Assembly (NCBI GenBank): GCA_902806565.1
Contig: CADCXA010000006.1
Coordinates: 1,240,001 to 1,304,000, forward strand
Source: Hypoxylon rubiginosum
Lineage: Eukaryota; Ascomycota; Sordariomycetes; Xylariales; Hypoxylaceae
DNA length: 64,000 nt
Direction: 5' to 3'
Of the stretch, positions 11,882 to 24,481 are shown in pieces. The notes beneath the pieces are model-generated. The model saw nothing but the letters and a program-made list of their open reading frames with translations. It was not told where the DNA came from and did not search any database. How positions within the stretch are numbered: the first letter of the stretch is position 1; each line of letters opens with the position of its first letter. Position numbers and translations under genes: made by a program.

Positions 11882-14792
11882 ATGTCGTCAAACGATTACA
11901 ACAGCGCATACCCCAATCGGGGCCCTGCGGTTTTCGCCGTGACGACCGCAACACTGGTCCTAGCCACTTGCCTCGTCGCTGCTAGGCTATTTTGTCGAAT
12001 TCGTATCGTCCGGAGCGTTACTTGGGACGACTATGCCATTGTGACCGCTTGGATTCTAGCCTTTGCCCTCAGCTTCTCCATTGATCTTGGTGCGAGCAAG
12101 GGGCTTGGCCGACACGATGAGGATATCGCTTCTGAGGATTGGGATGCCCTGCGGCGCTGCGAATATGCCTTTTCAGTGTTATATGTAGGTCCAGTTGCCC
12201 GCTAGTCTTCCTTTGGCATTAATTCTGACTCTGGATGTTTTGCAGAATCCGGCTTTGATGGCTACGAAGACGTCTGTCCTGATATTCTACCTCCGCTTAT
12301 CTAAGAACACGCAGAAGGTATTGAGATTGGCATCGTGGATCGTTCTAGCCATTGTGAACACAGCGGGCACGGTCCTCACCCTTATAAATGTATTCCAGTG
12401 CCGTCCTGTCCGGGCGGCATTTGACCTATTTGACGGCTCGTCTTATTGCATTCCGCTACTTACCGAGTTTATTTGCTCGGCACCGGTCAACATTGTAACG
12501 GATCTCGCAATCTTGGCTTTGCCATTGCCTGTCCTTACCAGCATGAGACTTCCACGGAGACAGAAGGTCATCCTGATATTCACCTTCGCCTTGGGTATCT
12601 TCGTCACTGTAGTCGATGTCGTACGGATCTACTACCTCGAACAAGCCATTACTCAGGTCCCAGTCTCACTGTCAAATGACCCCGAGGCAACTTTTGGAGA
12701 TTCATCTCAGTTCGCCTGGAACGCATCACTCTCGCTCATGTGGTCTGCTGTCGAGGTCAATGTGGGCATGACCTGCGCATGCATTCCGACACTAAAGCCT
12801 CTGATCCGTCGCATCTTACCGGTCATGCTAGTTGATCCAAACGCGACTCGAACATATGACAACGACACCTCAGACGTAAATGGCGGCTCCTCGAATGGTC
12901 GACCTCCAGCTTCTGGTACTCTACCTGAAGATCATATCCTACCGCCTCCCCAAGCGCACTGCGAGGATAGACGGGAGGCCGAAGTGTCTTCTGTCGATTT
13001 CATCACTGGACCTGACGTGATCCCGAACCCGCACCCCTTTGATCGGACGCCCACTATGCTGACAAATGCTACGGATACTTACTCGGCAGGCGAGAACTCG
13101 GTTTACTTCGGGTTTGTGAATATGCGTCGGCCAAAGAGTATGATTAGAACCTCGGTGCGCGACTCTTTCAAGTACTGTACTGTGGTCATAATCTTATTTT
13201 TAGTGTGGGGGTTCTCCTACGGTCTCTTGGACCAACTCAACAACGCCGTAGCCACAGTCTCTGGGATGTCGACTGCTGAAACGATAGGGCTCTCTTCGAT
13301 CTATTTCGGAGGCGGATATCTACTCGGCCCGTTACTTGTCGGCGAATGGATTCTGCGACACGATGAACATTCCAGGTCGGGAAAGAAGAGAGATGGCCCA
13401 GACCGGATTGGCGGCTACAGGGTAACGTTCACTGTGGGGCTTTGCTTTTACGGTGTCGGGACGATTATGTTTTGGCCAAGCGCTGTTCTCACTTCATTCT
13501 CCGGGTTCATGATCTGCAACTTCGTCGTGGGATTTGGCCTTGCGATCATCGAGACGGGAGCCAACCCGTTTATCGTCTTCTGTGGCCCAATGGATTACGC
13601 AGAAATGAGGCTTTGCTTAGCCCAAGGAATCCAGGCCGTCTCGGCTGTTCTAAGCGGAGTTCTAGCCCAGAAAGTCTTCTTTACCAGACTCAATGCTTCT
13701 AGCAGCATAAGTTCACTTGCACTGCTGGGTGTCCAATGGACATACTTGGCCACTACGCTCCTCTGCGTGGTGCTGGCCCTCTTGTTTTATTACATGCCAT
13801 TGCCCGAGGTTACCGATGCCGAGATGGAGAACACTACGCGGTATCTTCCGGTCGACCCTAAGAAGCGTAGCTTCGGCGGGCTGCAGCTTCGAACCTGGAC
13901 CCTGACCTTGGCTGTTCTAGCTCAATGGGCTTACGTCGCTTGCCAGGAAAGCATGAGTATCTTTTTCAGCGATATCCTCACGCCGAAGACTCCCGTACAA
14001 CCAGCCGTGCGCTCCCCTTCACTCGATAATGCAGGGACATATTCCTTAGAACCTCCTTCAGGCCTCACGCTTTCTGTTCCAAATTACCTTCTAATCGCCC
14101 ATAGTATTTTTGCGCTCTCACGTTTTCTCGCAGCATATCTTGCTTATTTATCTCCGACTCATCCAAAGGTCCCACAGCCGCGTACAGTTCTGGGCATCAC
14201 TACTGGACTCAGCATCATCTGCGGTATCTTCATAGCGGCATTCCGCCCGGCCGATCCAAATACGCTTGCCATCCCTGCAATCCTCTTTGTCTTCTTTGAG
14301 GGACCTATGTGGCCCCTCATCTTCTCGCTTGGGCTTCGCGGGCAAGGGAAATGTGCAAAACGAGCGGCGGCATTCATCACCATGGGGGCTTCTGGGCCCG
14401 CATTCTGGCCATTTGTGATGTACGCGATCATGCAACGGGGCGGTAGTGTCCAAACAGCATTTATCGTAGTCCCTAGTCTCCTTTTCCTCGTCGGATTATT
14501 CCCTCTCTTTTTGGCTCTGAAGCGAGATGCTCGATCTCTAGTCGATGCTCGTGTTGGTGTTGAGGACCAGTCAAGAATACAGGACCGAGCAAACCAGGAC
14601 ATGGATTTGAACGAGATCCTGGCGCGACGGAGAGAATCGGTGATTGGATTGCAGATCGATGACGAGAAGACGGGATTTCTCAAGAGGTTCTCGATCGCGT
14701 TGAGCAAAGGTAGTACTGTGCTTCCCGGACGAAGAAGTTCGGATCTACCCTCCACAGAGCACCGGGAGGCTAATAGCGGCAGTCCTGGTTGA
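11882..14792 (+). CDS. Fusion of fungal 7-TM rhodopsin-like domain and FHS-type MFS sugar transporter
   Basis: Two exons (11882-12184, 12246-14792; 61-bp GT-AG intron) give 949 residues. Residues of about 15-295 match the fungal rhodopsin/PTH11-like family: TWDDYAIV after TM2, NPALMATKTSVLIFYLRLS, FQCRPV, and TCACIPTLKPLIRRI at the end of TM7. A hydrophilic linker (about 300-405) follows. Residues of about 409-860 form a 12-TM MFS domain of the fucose/glucose (FHS) type: FLVWGFSYGLLDQLN in TM1 and ETGANPFIVFCGP...AQGIQA in the middle. The second exon is continuous across both domains, so the fusion does not depend on a gene model choice. ATG at 11882 is preferred; only non-ATG triplets lie upstream in frame. 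I infer a plasma-membrane receptor-transporter; ligand and sugar are unknown. Confidence 0.88.
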
Positions 14793-16088
14793 ATATGGCC
14801 GCTAATATTGACAATGGTCGACGTCCAAGTGAAAGCCATAGCGGCTTCATCACCGATTGCTCCCCGCAGCACCCTTCTCGAGTTGATTGGGATTATCCCG
14901 ATCCCGGAGGCCGGTGGATCGATCGCATCTAAGGAATCGCGCCTAAGCAATATAGTAGGGTCGAGAACCTTTCTTGTTGTAACTTTTATGGTTGCTCTAC
15001 ACCATATTCTCGGCCCTTCGCTAGCATGCGTTATGCGCCCTATCGTCTCAGCAAAAAAGCTAGTCATACGGTTTGGATTATCCGTCACCCGGATACCCCT
15101 ACAGATATCTTAAATATCATCGATCCCTCTTCATAGGAAGTGAGCGAAGCCTGGAGAGCACTACGCCGTTTCAAATATTTAATCGCGGGTGGTCGCCTTG
15201 GTTTGCATAAGCGGCTCACTGATAGCCCGGGATGAAACGAAGCATGCCTATGCCCTAGGTACACTCCACTAACATAGGAGCTTCGGGGCGTGCCGACGTT
15301 CGAAAGTTCAGTCATGAGCTTAGTATATAGATAGTCTCTATTCTGACTTCAATCGCTCAGGTTCAAACTATAAAACCACAGCTTGATGGGATTCTTCTTT
15401 TGCAGCAGCATAATTGGCCAAATGTGGCGCATAGGTGTATAAGTGTAAATAGTAGACACAGCAGCGCGATGGCGCACCCCCTTTGGAAGCTGCAAGGCAA
15501 TAGCCTCCAGCCTCTAGAGATTTACTTTCTACCTAGGTATACAGCAAAGTTCATCTCTTCAATGACACCCATATATATAGGTACATAGTTTAACAATGGC
15601 TAGGTAACAAGAAATCGAAAATACCTGTGCCTATTAAGGGGTACGCCTCTACTAAACCACAGCTCACTAGCCACTCGAAAATAATCCTGCTACTGTAATT
15701 TGAACTTTAGTAGCTGATTATATGCATTTAGAGATGTATATTTAGCTAAGCATGATATCTGCGGTCCTTGGCTAAAATGTACCTAGGTGTACCTAGGTTA
15801 CCTAAGGTAAGGAGGTAGCTTACCAATCTATCAATCTACCAATCCATAATAGGCATCTCGTTGGCAGTGATGTGTATTTGATCTTGGCTCTACGACCCCC
15901 GTAAGCTAATTCTAATGTCTATTTCGTATCTCAACATTAGGTAGACCGTCTACCTTTCCCATCTCAAAAATTCTATATAAAATCCGGCCAAGACATTCTC
16001 GGCAACTTGCATGCGTGCCTGCAGCTAGGGGCTTTTTCTTGTGCGACAGCAGTAGGAATCAGAAGCGCGGGTCTATCTGCAGGCTGCC
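14793..16088. other. Intergenic region with CCTAGGT-type motifs
   Basis: No supported gene. Holds repeated ACCTAGGT-like words at 15530-15540 and 15780-15820 (three close copies). The segment before 16089 should be the promoter of the DHA2 transporter gene. Confidence 0.4.
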
Positions 16089-18280
16089 ATGGCGTTCCAA
16101 ACCGAGGCTTCCGGCGGCTCTGCCTCCAAGAACGCCTTTAGGGAGCACGTCAGCTCCAGAGACGCGTCCCTGGCAGACGACAGCGCCACCGAGGAGACAC
16201 CGCTGCTCCGGTCCGCATCTAGCTCTCCCGTCCTAAGCAGCGCGTCGTCCGCGACTTCGGAACTCTCTCGTGACGATGAGGTCTCTCCCGACCTCGACAC
16301 CCCGAACCAAAGGGTCAGCAGGGGCCGGGGCTTGGCCATTATTCTGAGCATGTATCTCTTAATCTTCCTGCAAGGTCGGTATCCTCCCCTAGATCATCGT
16401 CTTTTCGTCACGTGCGCTCTCTCTCCCTCCGAGACTAAATCTAAAAAAAATTAACAGCGAGCAATATGTCGGGCATCACGATGGCGCAGTCGACGATCGC
16501 CGCGGACCTGGACGCGTACGAGAGCGCGATGTGGTTCACGACGGCGTTCCTCGTCGCCATGTCGTCGACGACGCCGCTGGTCGGCAAGCTCGCGTCCCTG
16601 TTCCCGCCCCGCGCGCTCGTGCTCTTCGCCGCCACCTGCTTCGCCTCCGGCTGCCTCATCACCGCGCAGGCCCGCTCCTTCTCCGTCTTCATCCTCGGCC
16701 GCGTCGTCACCGGCATGGGCGGCGGCGGCGCCACCGTCTTGGCCATCGTGCTCATCCTCGAGCTGACGTCGAAGCGGCAGCGCGGTTTGTTCATCGGACT
16801 GATGTAAGTCACCTGACTGGACGCCCCTGACTTTTTCGTCTTGCTTTCAAATACAGCCTTGGCAGAGAAGCTGACACGAGTCCCTAGGAATGCCGGCTTC
16901 ACCACAGGCGTCTCGCTGGGAGCTGTCCTCGTCGGTGGACTTATATCCGTCACCGGCTGGGTAAGAATGCTGCTTTCCCGGGTTTCGGAGCAACGACTTA
17001 CTGTGTCATCTAGAGAGCTCTTTTTTGGATACAGGTTCCACCTAGCTTGCTTGCCGGACTTGGGATCTACTTCAGCATTCCCAGCTCATTTTCGTCAAGC
17101 CAAGGGTCCAAAGAGGGCACATTAGCCACCAAGCTAAAGCGGATTGACTACCCCGGCGCTTTCTTCCTGGTAAGCCAATACGTCGAGGCTTATTATAACG
17201 CCCAGCTCACCATTCCATAGTGCGCTACCGTCGTGCTTTTCCTGTACGGGCTATCTGGCACTATCGAGATCATTCCACTCGTTGTCTCATTGGCGACACT
17301 GATCATCTTTGTGCTGATCGAGTACTATGTGGCCGTCGACCCCATCATCCCAATTGCCGTCATGCAGAACCGCGGTGCTTTAATGTCGTGCGTTTCCCAG
17401 CTAGGATTCATGGCAGCACGGTGGACGGTGTTGTTCTATGCTCCAATTACGGCCCTAGCAGTCCGCGGCTTTACACCGGCTACCAGCGGCAGCATTCTCA
17501 TTCCGACGAATCTCGGCTTCGGGTCCGGTGGTCTTCTTGTTGGCGTAAGTCATCCTTCTACTTATTTCCAATACTACATTCCCGTATTGTTTTTTGAGAT
17601 TGGAATGTTGTTTCCAGCAAACTGCTAACACCCGCCTCCAGTGGCTGCACGTCCGTCGCACCGGGAGTTTCTGGTCCTCCTGCGTCGTCTCGTTCGCCCT
17701 CTTCGCCGCCAGCCTCTTCGTGCTCTCCCTGGCGTCGACGCCGGACATCCCGATCGCGCTCTACGTGGCCGTCGTGTTCCTCAACGGCCTGTTCACGGGC
17801 GCCGCGCTCAACTACACGCTCGCGCACCTGCTGCACCTGACGCCGCCCGACACCCACTACGTAGCCACCAGCCTGCTCGGCACGTTCCGCGGGTTCGCCG
17901 GCAGCTTCGGCAGCGCCATCGGCGGCGGCATCTTCGCCCGCACCCTGCGCGAGTCCCTCGGGAGGGGGTTCGGGGCCCTCGACGGCGGCGGTCCCCCGCC
18001 GGACGGCGGAGAGGGCCGCGACGAGCTGATCCGGAGGCTCGTCGGAAGCCCCGCGCTGGTGTACAGCGGCGAGCTTGACGGCCGGGAGCGGCACGTCGCG
18101 GTGCAGGGCTACGTCGACGCCCTCAAGGTCCTGTTCCAGGCCGCCGTCGTTCTATCGGTCGTAGTCCTAGTCGCACAGGCTGCTACCGGATGGCGGGGCC
18201 CCGACGACAAGGTGAAGGATCAGGAGGATATCGGGAACGGCGGTGCGCAAGGCGACGAGGAAGTTGAGGGTCGGCTGTAG
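16089..18280 (+). CDS. MFS transporter, DHA2 family (vacuolar basic amino acid / drug:H+ antiporter type)
   Basis: Six exons: 16089-16374, 16458-16803, 16888-16960, 17014-17169, 17221-17544, 17642-18280, all GT-AG, giving 607 residues. The N-terminal tail (about 80 residues) is Ser/Glu rich and carries an EETPLLR acidic dileucine-like motif, often a vacuolar sorting signal. TM1 reads GLAIILSMYLLIFLQ. SNMSGITMAQSTIA and LGRVVTGMGGGGATV are typical of the 14-TM DHA2 group, and FWIQVPPSLLAGLGIYFSIP recalls Vba-type vacuolar permeases. The final exon is GC-rich and contains a GGG/PPDGGEG loop. Likely a proton-coupled exporter or vacuolar permease; substrate unknown. It is too far from the terpene cluster to be tied to it. 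Confidence 0.9.
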
Positions 18281-18885
18281 TGAATATACGCTAGGTTGAA
18301 TTTAGATTATGCATACCCAACTTGGACTTTGGTGAAGTCTGTATATGGAAGGGTCCAGAACGGTTAATATAAAAGATATGACTATATACATGAACGCATG
18401 TATGAACTATTAAAGCATAAAAAGCCTTTAAAAATTACACTGGGCTACTTTTCTTCGTCTCGCCGTTATCGCCTTGGGAAGAGTGTTCAGCCATATAAAA
18501 CATTATACCTCTATCATAGATCATTCACATGAGCATCAAAAGATTATTCATATAAATATCAAAACCACTATATAGAGTACAAGTTTAAAATGTATAGTAT
18601 CTATATTAGCTACATATGTACCTTCATATTCATGGTTAGTTAATTAGGAACTCTTCTTATGAAACAGCGCTATGTAAACAGTTTCTCGACACAAAACAAT
18701 GAAGACGTAATTTTTGGATACGCTTACTAGGCGCCCGTCTGTGAGGAAAGCAATCTACTAAGGTAGGAAAACGGGGCTAATGAGCTCTTCCTCGTTACCG
18801 GAGTGTCTGTAGTTTCATTGGTACGAGAAACCTTTCGTACTGAAGGAGGGACGAAGAAGTGCGAGTCTGAGTAGCCGCTTGGCAT
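18281..18885. other. Convergent 3' intergenic region
   Basis: Lies between the ends of the DHA2 transporter (plus) and the F-box gene (minus). AT-rich, no coding signal. Confidence 0.4.
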
Positions 18886-21088
18886 CTAGAAACCACTATT
18901 GAAGAAATTTTCAAGGTTGGTAATAAAATCTGTTTCGTCTGCCCATATCCTTCTTGCACATGCGAGGAGCGGCTCCACAGCCAATGGCCGTATGCCCTCC
19001 CGTCGATCGACGGGTATTTGAGCTGGAATTTCGCGTGCGTTCACCCAATTTCTCCACTCAAATACAGTCTGGAACTGGGAATGGGCATCGAGTTCTTCGC
19101 GGAGCGTATTTAAGAGATCAGGGGTTATAGCCCCCTGGGGATTCTCGTAGCGGCAGAGCGTATTGAGAAACGTGTAGTTACGGAACATGATGGCGACGTC
19201 CAGGGGGGTGAAATTCCAGGAGAGGGTATCAAAATAGTCCTGTTCCCTAAGGTCGTGTGGTTGCGCGGCGGGTAAAGCATCGTAAGTGTCCTCCCTTTGT
19301 CTGACCATATCTAGCAATCGCATAAATAGTGCCTCGTCGTTACGATAGATGGAAAGGAATATACATTGCTTAGAAGGAAGTACTTTTCGGCGCCGCAAAA
19401 GGTCGACAATATCGAGATTGTTATCTCTAATGGCGGCGTAGAGCAACTGTGCTTCCATTGCATCCGATTGCGGCTCCTCTGCTTGCAGCTATAATAACAG
19501 GTGTCAGTAATTGCTTCTCAAAGTAAAATAGTTCAGTCAAAAAACATGTCTCGAGAGAAATTCTCATTGAGGAATGTTTACTCCCGACGCTAGCTACAAG
19601 GGGGAAGACAAAAGAACTTCTGGTTGTACTTACGTCTGTTGTGATGAACTCAAGGAATCCGTTGTTAACCCAATGTGTTCCATAACCGGTCGCGGCGACT
19701 CGATCTATAACCCTATAGTATATGACATTGGTACGTTCTCGTGTTTCTATGGATTGTATCATGACGATTGCGGCTTCGGGGTTTATTGCGCCAGTCATTA
19801 CAATAAACTCCAGTTCGACGGGGATACCGTGATGTATTATAAAGAAGCGTAATGCTTCGTGCACGCTGCGGACATCCCGTACCCGAGCCTGGTGATTCCG
19901 GGTGCCGGGAACCATTGGCGTAAAATGAGTAGGATTGCTAAGGGAACATGAGACAAGATGTCGCAACAGTTCCGGCATTGCAGCAAGAAGTCTTTGACGG
20001 GTCACGTTGCTGGGATCGCGGGACATGATAGCGTTTACGACTTGCATATACACTGCCGACCATATCGGGCCATCGACAGAGAGGTAGTCTACAATTGTAC
20101 GTATCATATAATTCGCAAGAACGTTGTCGGCCCACTCCTCGATTGAGTCAAAACTTAAGACTGTGAATAAGACAACAAGTTCCCTAGCTCGGTCAATCAG
20201 AGAGTTGTGACCCCACGGCGCACCCGCACGATCGGCGCGCCAGGCGAGGGATAGGAACGCTTCACGCTCGGCAGTATCGTCGGGGGCAACTCCGAAGGTA
20301 ATATCAGCACCCCTGTCCAGAAGAAATGCGACCACTTCGGGTCGAGAAACCCGGATAGCGGCCAACAGGTACGGTGGCGAGTTTGCGACCTGGAAGTTGA
20401 CGCTGTTGTTCCCGATAACCTCGTCGTAAATGTCTAGGATCATTTCTATTTCAGCAACACTGTAGCCCTCAATGATTGCGTGGACAAGCATAGCATGCTC
20501 GCCGTCTGCGACTTGCCCGCGTTCAATAGTGAGCGCGTCATTGCGTATGACGTTGAGGCCCCCTTCCTCCTCCTGGAGAAAGCGGTCCGGAATCGTAAAC
20601 CCTAACCGGAGGCTATCCCGCGCTGGGAGATTTTCTACAATGTTTATGAGTAGTTCTACCGGCAGGGTGGTGAGAGTGGCATACGGCACCCCCACGTCCG
20701 GGGCAGGACCCGGCTCCTCTGTCGAGTTCGACCACAGATCGCCAAACGCCCCTTCGTTGTCTCCGTCTAAGCGAAGTCTACCAAGCCACTCGTCAAAACT
20801 TGGCACGACGGCGTCGTCACGGCCGAATCGAGCATCTATGCGAGCTCGACGTCGGTTGAAGCTCTGCTGAGTTTGCTCGTTCGTAGCGAATAGGCGTTCC
20901 CGGTGCTGGTCAGCATCTATTTCACCGCGGCGGAAAATATCGGTTATTCGATCTGTCCGCCGAACCAACCGGTTCGCGAACCAAAGAAATAGTTCATTAA
21001 TGCGCTGCGGATATTCCTGCGGATCAAGGTTGGCTTGATCCTGAGACTGCCCATCAGAGCTATCCGAAGCATTCGAATTCTGACTCAT
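18886..21088 (-). CDS. F-box-like and ankyrin-repeat protein
   Basis: Two exons (21088-19634 and 19488-18886) joined by a 145-bp GT-AG intron give 685 residues. The two open frames overlap on the genome, but splicing at the GTAAGT donor makes them one frame. Residues of about 140-160 (TLTTLPVELLINIVENLPAR) match the start of an F-box. Ankyrin-like units follow: PPYLLAAIRVSRPEVVAFLLDRGADI, then after the splice LLYAAIRDNNLDIVDLLRRRK and PLDVAIMFRNYTFLNTLCRYE. The N-terminus is polar with SQNSNASDSSDGQSQDQ. In fungi such proteins are assumed to be substrate adaptors or scaffolds; nothing specific can be said. Repeats are degenerate, so the count is uncertain. Confidence 0.78.
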
Positions 21089-22223
21089 GGTTTATGATGA
21101 ATGCGTTTAAGTTGTGTGTATTTTATGTTTTGCTCTGGATTTTTGTATGGCTAAATTGAACCGAGTGGCTTGTTTGTTGTTACTACGAGATGTGAGATGC
21201 GATCATCCAAGAATTTGGAAGAATAAGCTATTATTATATAGTAACGAGGCCCTTGTTAATGAGCAAGCATACTGAAATCTCGAGAAACAAGCTGTTTTGG
21301 ACCATTAGTAAACAGCAGGTATTAGCTCTGTTATCTTACTTCTTAGCTTCCGTGTTATTGTTTTTTTATTAGTTGTCCACCATTTTTGAGACAACTGAAT
21401 TGTTACTCAACAATGAATACAATGTACTTTGTTTCTTTGTTGTTAATATTGGTTATCAGGAGTGATAATAGGGGGTAGTACTCAACAGGTGAACTTGCCA
21501 AGCTGTACCTCTACTCTCTAGATGCCATGGGTTATCTAGGTCAGTAAACTTTAAAGGTTATAATCAAATTAACTCCTTCAAAGTCCAGAGGCTATAGGGC
21601 AAAGTAGTTAATAGGATTTAGAACCTGCTGGCTCGTAACAAAACTGAACTATACGTTACTCGATGACCAGGTTAACTTTCGGATGAGCTGAGAAGTGCAC
21701 ACTATTGCTATTCTAATTAGGTATGTTTTCACCTGTCGCTTCGCAAGTCGTGCTGACATAATTGGTTCTAGATAGTTAGGTACAGACAGAGGCGTCGCTA
21801 TTCGTTCTTCGTACCTTGCAGGATGCCACATACATAGCCCTGTAACGGCTGATCCTATCCCTAAATGGGCACCGGGACTGGTAACACGACCAGCTATTTT
21901 AGGTAGCCCTCTTCCTTCCATAGGCTGAATGAAGTCATCTCTGGCACTATCATGAAGAAATCTCCGTCGCGGATAAATTAAATGATCAACCAACAGCCAA
22001 AGCTGGCTATAATGCGGACGCAGCCGCGAGCTGTCCTTGTGGCGATCACGTTGTGCGCAGAAGGGGGAGGAAGTGTTTATAAGGTCAAAGGCTTGGCTTC
22101 AACCCCGTTCTTTCAAAGTGACCACTGGACAATCGATTTGCACGAGACTGAATACCTAGGTAGATTACAATCGGCCATTGAAAAGGGTCAAAGCAAGCAA
22201 GCCTACGATACATACCCGCCAAG
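21089..22223. other. Divergent promoter region
   Basis: Upstream of both the F-box gene (minus) and the small secreted protein gene (plus). AT-rich with T runs near 21355-21370. A nonamer tactcaaca occurs twice (around 21401 and 21479). No gene supported. Confidence 0.35.
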
Positions 22224-22608
22224 ATGATGCTTAAGAGCTACGCGCCCGTCCTTCTCCCCGTTGCTTTCTCTGTGACGTCAGCAGCACTGCTGCCGAAAGA
22301 CAGCTCTGCAGTCCCAAGGGCGGCGTGCTGGTCAGGTCAGATCCATTCACCTTGCGACGGGTTTTCCTCCGGCTGTACACCGGATGGAATTATGGTACGT
22401 TCTAAGCTGGCATCCAGCCGATGACATGGCCATGCTCATGTCCGAACGATCTCGTGTCTGGAGAAGTTTTGCTAATGCATCTCTGCCTCAGGTTACATGT
22501 CAAGCGTCGGCTAGTGCCATGATCTATTCCGAAATGTGCGGATGCTGTGAGCAGGCGAAAGGCACATGTACCTATGATGATAACTGCAACGCATCCTGCG
22601 GTGCTTAG
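22224..22608 (+). CDS. Small secreted cysteine-rich protein
   Basis: Exons 22224-22394 and 22492-22608 with a 97-bp intron (GTACGT...CTCAG) encode 95 residues. Residues 1-21 form a hydrophobic signal peptide ending near SAA. The mature part has ten cysteines including a CGCC group (SEMCGCCEQAKGTC) and ends in CNASCGA. Removing the intron is required: reading through gives a stop and loses half of the cysteines. No family is recognised. Size, secretion signal and paired cysteines are the usual profile of fungal effector-like or antimicrobial secreted proteins; the role is inference. A CCTAGGTAG motif lies about 65 bp upstream of the start. Confidence 0.8.
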
Positions 22609-23266
22609 AGTATGTACGAAAGGGCTGTGCGCGGGAGGGATTTTCATCGAGGATGAGACTGCACAGATGCTTACTATATAGAGCTTGGAATTGAGTATTC
22701 TCTTGCATCTTTCTCCTTCTAACGAAGGAGAGATACTCAGATAGAGGCTTCTTTCCTAAGCGCCGTGGCGTTCTGATAGCCTGCAGTATTGCGGTCTAAT
22801 TTTCAGTCAACCTCTTATATCTTATAGTGGCTTGTCCTATTGTTTCGATCTGGGAAGTCCGTGTGTATTCTCTATCGTATGGCTCATAGGCTACCGGCAA
22901 TCTCTTGGCACATCCGGCCGTATGACAATGTTGCGACTCCTCATGGAATATGCCGAGGTCCGGGCCGCTCCATAGAGCATTGTAAGAGTTGGAAGTGATC
23001 TATACAGTATTTTAATCAGTATCTATCTATGATTTTATAGATGCAAGGGGAATAAGTAAAGATGAATACCTACTAGTATCTACCTAGGTATATGTAGGTA
23101 TATATAATATGTACCTAGCTCAATTCGGTTAGGGGTTGTAAGAGTCTGGCGAATCCGGCGGTGTGAACATTGAACCATTCGGACGCCTCTTGACATCGTA
23201 GCTGCTTAGGTATCTACCTAGGTATTCATACAAAACGCTCAGCGGACCTTTCGTACGCTAATCCCC
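22609..23266. other. Intergenic region with several CCTAGGTA motifs
   Basis: No coding signal. Contains TACCTAGGTA at 23081-23090 with further AGGTA words to 23120, and CTACCTAGGTATT near 23215, just before the GNAT gene. Confidence 0.4.
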
Positions 23267-23989
23267 ATGGCAGGCCGTGTTCCTAATCCCCTCGGGCCCA
23301 TCGTCAGTAATGACGCAGCTCGTCGTCCGATCCGAGACACGAAACTCGTCGGCCGGTACATCACAGTAGTCGGGCTGTCCGCGCAGCATGCGGATAGTCT
23401 TTTCCCGCTCATATCCGGACCGGAAAACGCGCATCTCTGGGATTACGTGAACGACGGTCCTTACGACGACATCGCCGTCTTCCGCGCCAATCTGAAAGCT
23501 AGGGAGACCAGTCAGGATCCAGTGTTCTACGCTCTCTTGCTCAATGACCAAAGTGCAGACACAACAGGCGACGGCGAGAGCGGGAAGGTGGTTGGCATGG
23601 CAAGCTACTTGCGGATCGATCCTAAAAATCGCTGCATAGAGGTGGGCGTCCTGTACTCGCCGCAGCTGCAGCGTACGCCGGCCGCTACTGAAGCCATGTA
23701 TTTGATGGCGCGCCACGCGTTCGAAGGCCTGGGCTATCGCAGGTTCGAATGGAAGTGCAACTCGCTCAATGCGCCGGGCAGAAGAGCGGCCCTGCGCGTC
23801 GGATTCACATTGGAGGGCATATTTAGGAAGCACATGATCATCAGAGGCCGCAATAGAGATACCGCTTGGTATTCGATGGTCGACGACGAGTGGCCCGGTG
23901 TCGAGCAAGCCCTCGAAGCTTGGTTGGATGCCGCCAATTTCGACAGCGAAGGGAAGCAGAAGAAGAAGCTAGAAGAATATAGACAATGA
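23267..23989 (+). CDS. GNAT family N-acetyltransferase (RimJ/RimL-like)
   Basis: Single exon, 240 residues. The order of strands and helices fits acetyltransferase_3/RimJ-like GNATs: KLVGRYITVVGLSAQHADSL at the N-terminus, GKVVGMASYLRIDPKNRCIEVGVLY as the central sheet, then a helix EAMYLMARHAFEGLGYRRFEWKC, and NAPGRRAALRVGFTLEGIFRKHMIIRGR, the part that usually closes over acetyl-CoA. The family transfers acetyl groups from acetyl-CoA to amines or protein N-termini; the substrate is unknown. The C-terminus is Lys-rich. ATG at 23267 is the first in frame. Confidence 0.92.
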   Translation: MAGRVPNPLGPIVSNDAARRPIRDTKLVGRYITVVGLSAQHADSLFPLISGPENAHLWDYVNDGPYDDIAVFRANLKARETSQDPVFYALLLNDQSADTTGDGESGKVVGMASYLRIDPKNRCIEVGVLYSPQLQRTPAATEAMYLMARHAFEGLGYRRFEWKCNSLNAPGRRAALRVGFTLEGIFRKHMIIRGRNRDTAWYSMVDDEWPGVEQALEAWLDAANFDSEGKQKKKLEEYRQ

Positions 23990-24481
23990 ACCATTCATTT
24001 AGACACAATGTAGAAAGAATTTCAATCTTTAGGAGACTCTGCCAGATGTAAAAGAATATTTATTGTGTTGTGTTGTATTGTGTTGTATAATGGGCAGAAT
24101 GGGCTATGAATGAAAATATGGGAAAAGACCAGTGACTCGAAATGCATGCCTAAATCTAATACCTGTAGCTAGTCGACGACAGTGAGCACACACAGTGGAG
24201 TTGCACATCATTTACAGGGCACCTACAGGGCGTGGGGCGTCGTGGCGTCGTGGCGTGGCGCCGTTGTCTTAACGTTACAAACAGCTATGTACAACGTACT
24301 TGACGTCCTTAACGTCCCAAGTTGGCTTCCATCTTCATCCCAACCATCCTTCAACTCAATGAAGCAGTTCAAGTAGACACCAAACTAGGGAAACTAATCC
24401 AAATATATAAACATAACCCTTGAATAGCTGCTACGAATGGACCATCTCCATTTCCAGTGAAGCAATTCGGGGGCCCCCACC
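23990..24481. other. Intergenic region with simple repeats
   Basis: Contains a TTGTG-type pentamer repeat at about 24064-24088 and a GGCGTCGTGGCGT-type repeat at about 24234-24262. No gene supported. Confidence 0.45.

Noticed and set aside
14159..15088. 309-codon minus-strand frame
   Set aside because: Antisense to the MFS part of the fusion gene and its 3' region; no family features.
17558..18094. Minus- and plus-strand alternative frames in the last exon of the DHA2 transporter
   Set aside because: Shadow frames in GC-rich DNA; the spliced MFS frame explains the region.
21300..21490. Possible solo LTR on the minus strand (TGTTGAGTA twice)
   Set aside because: No matching second end or target duplication could be found.
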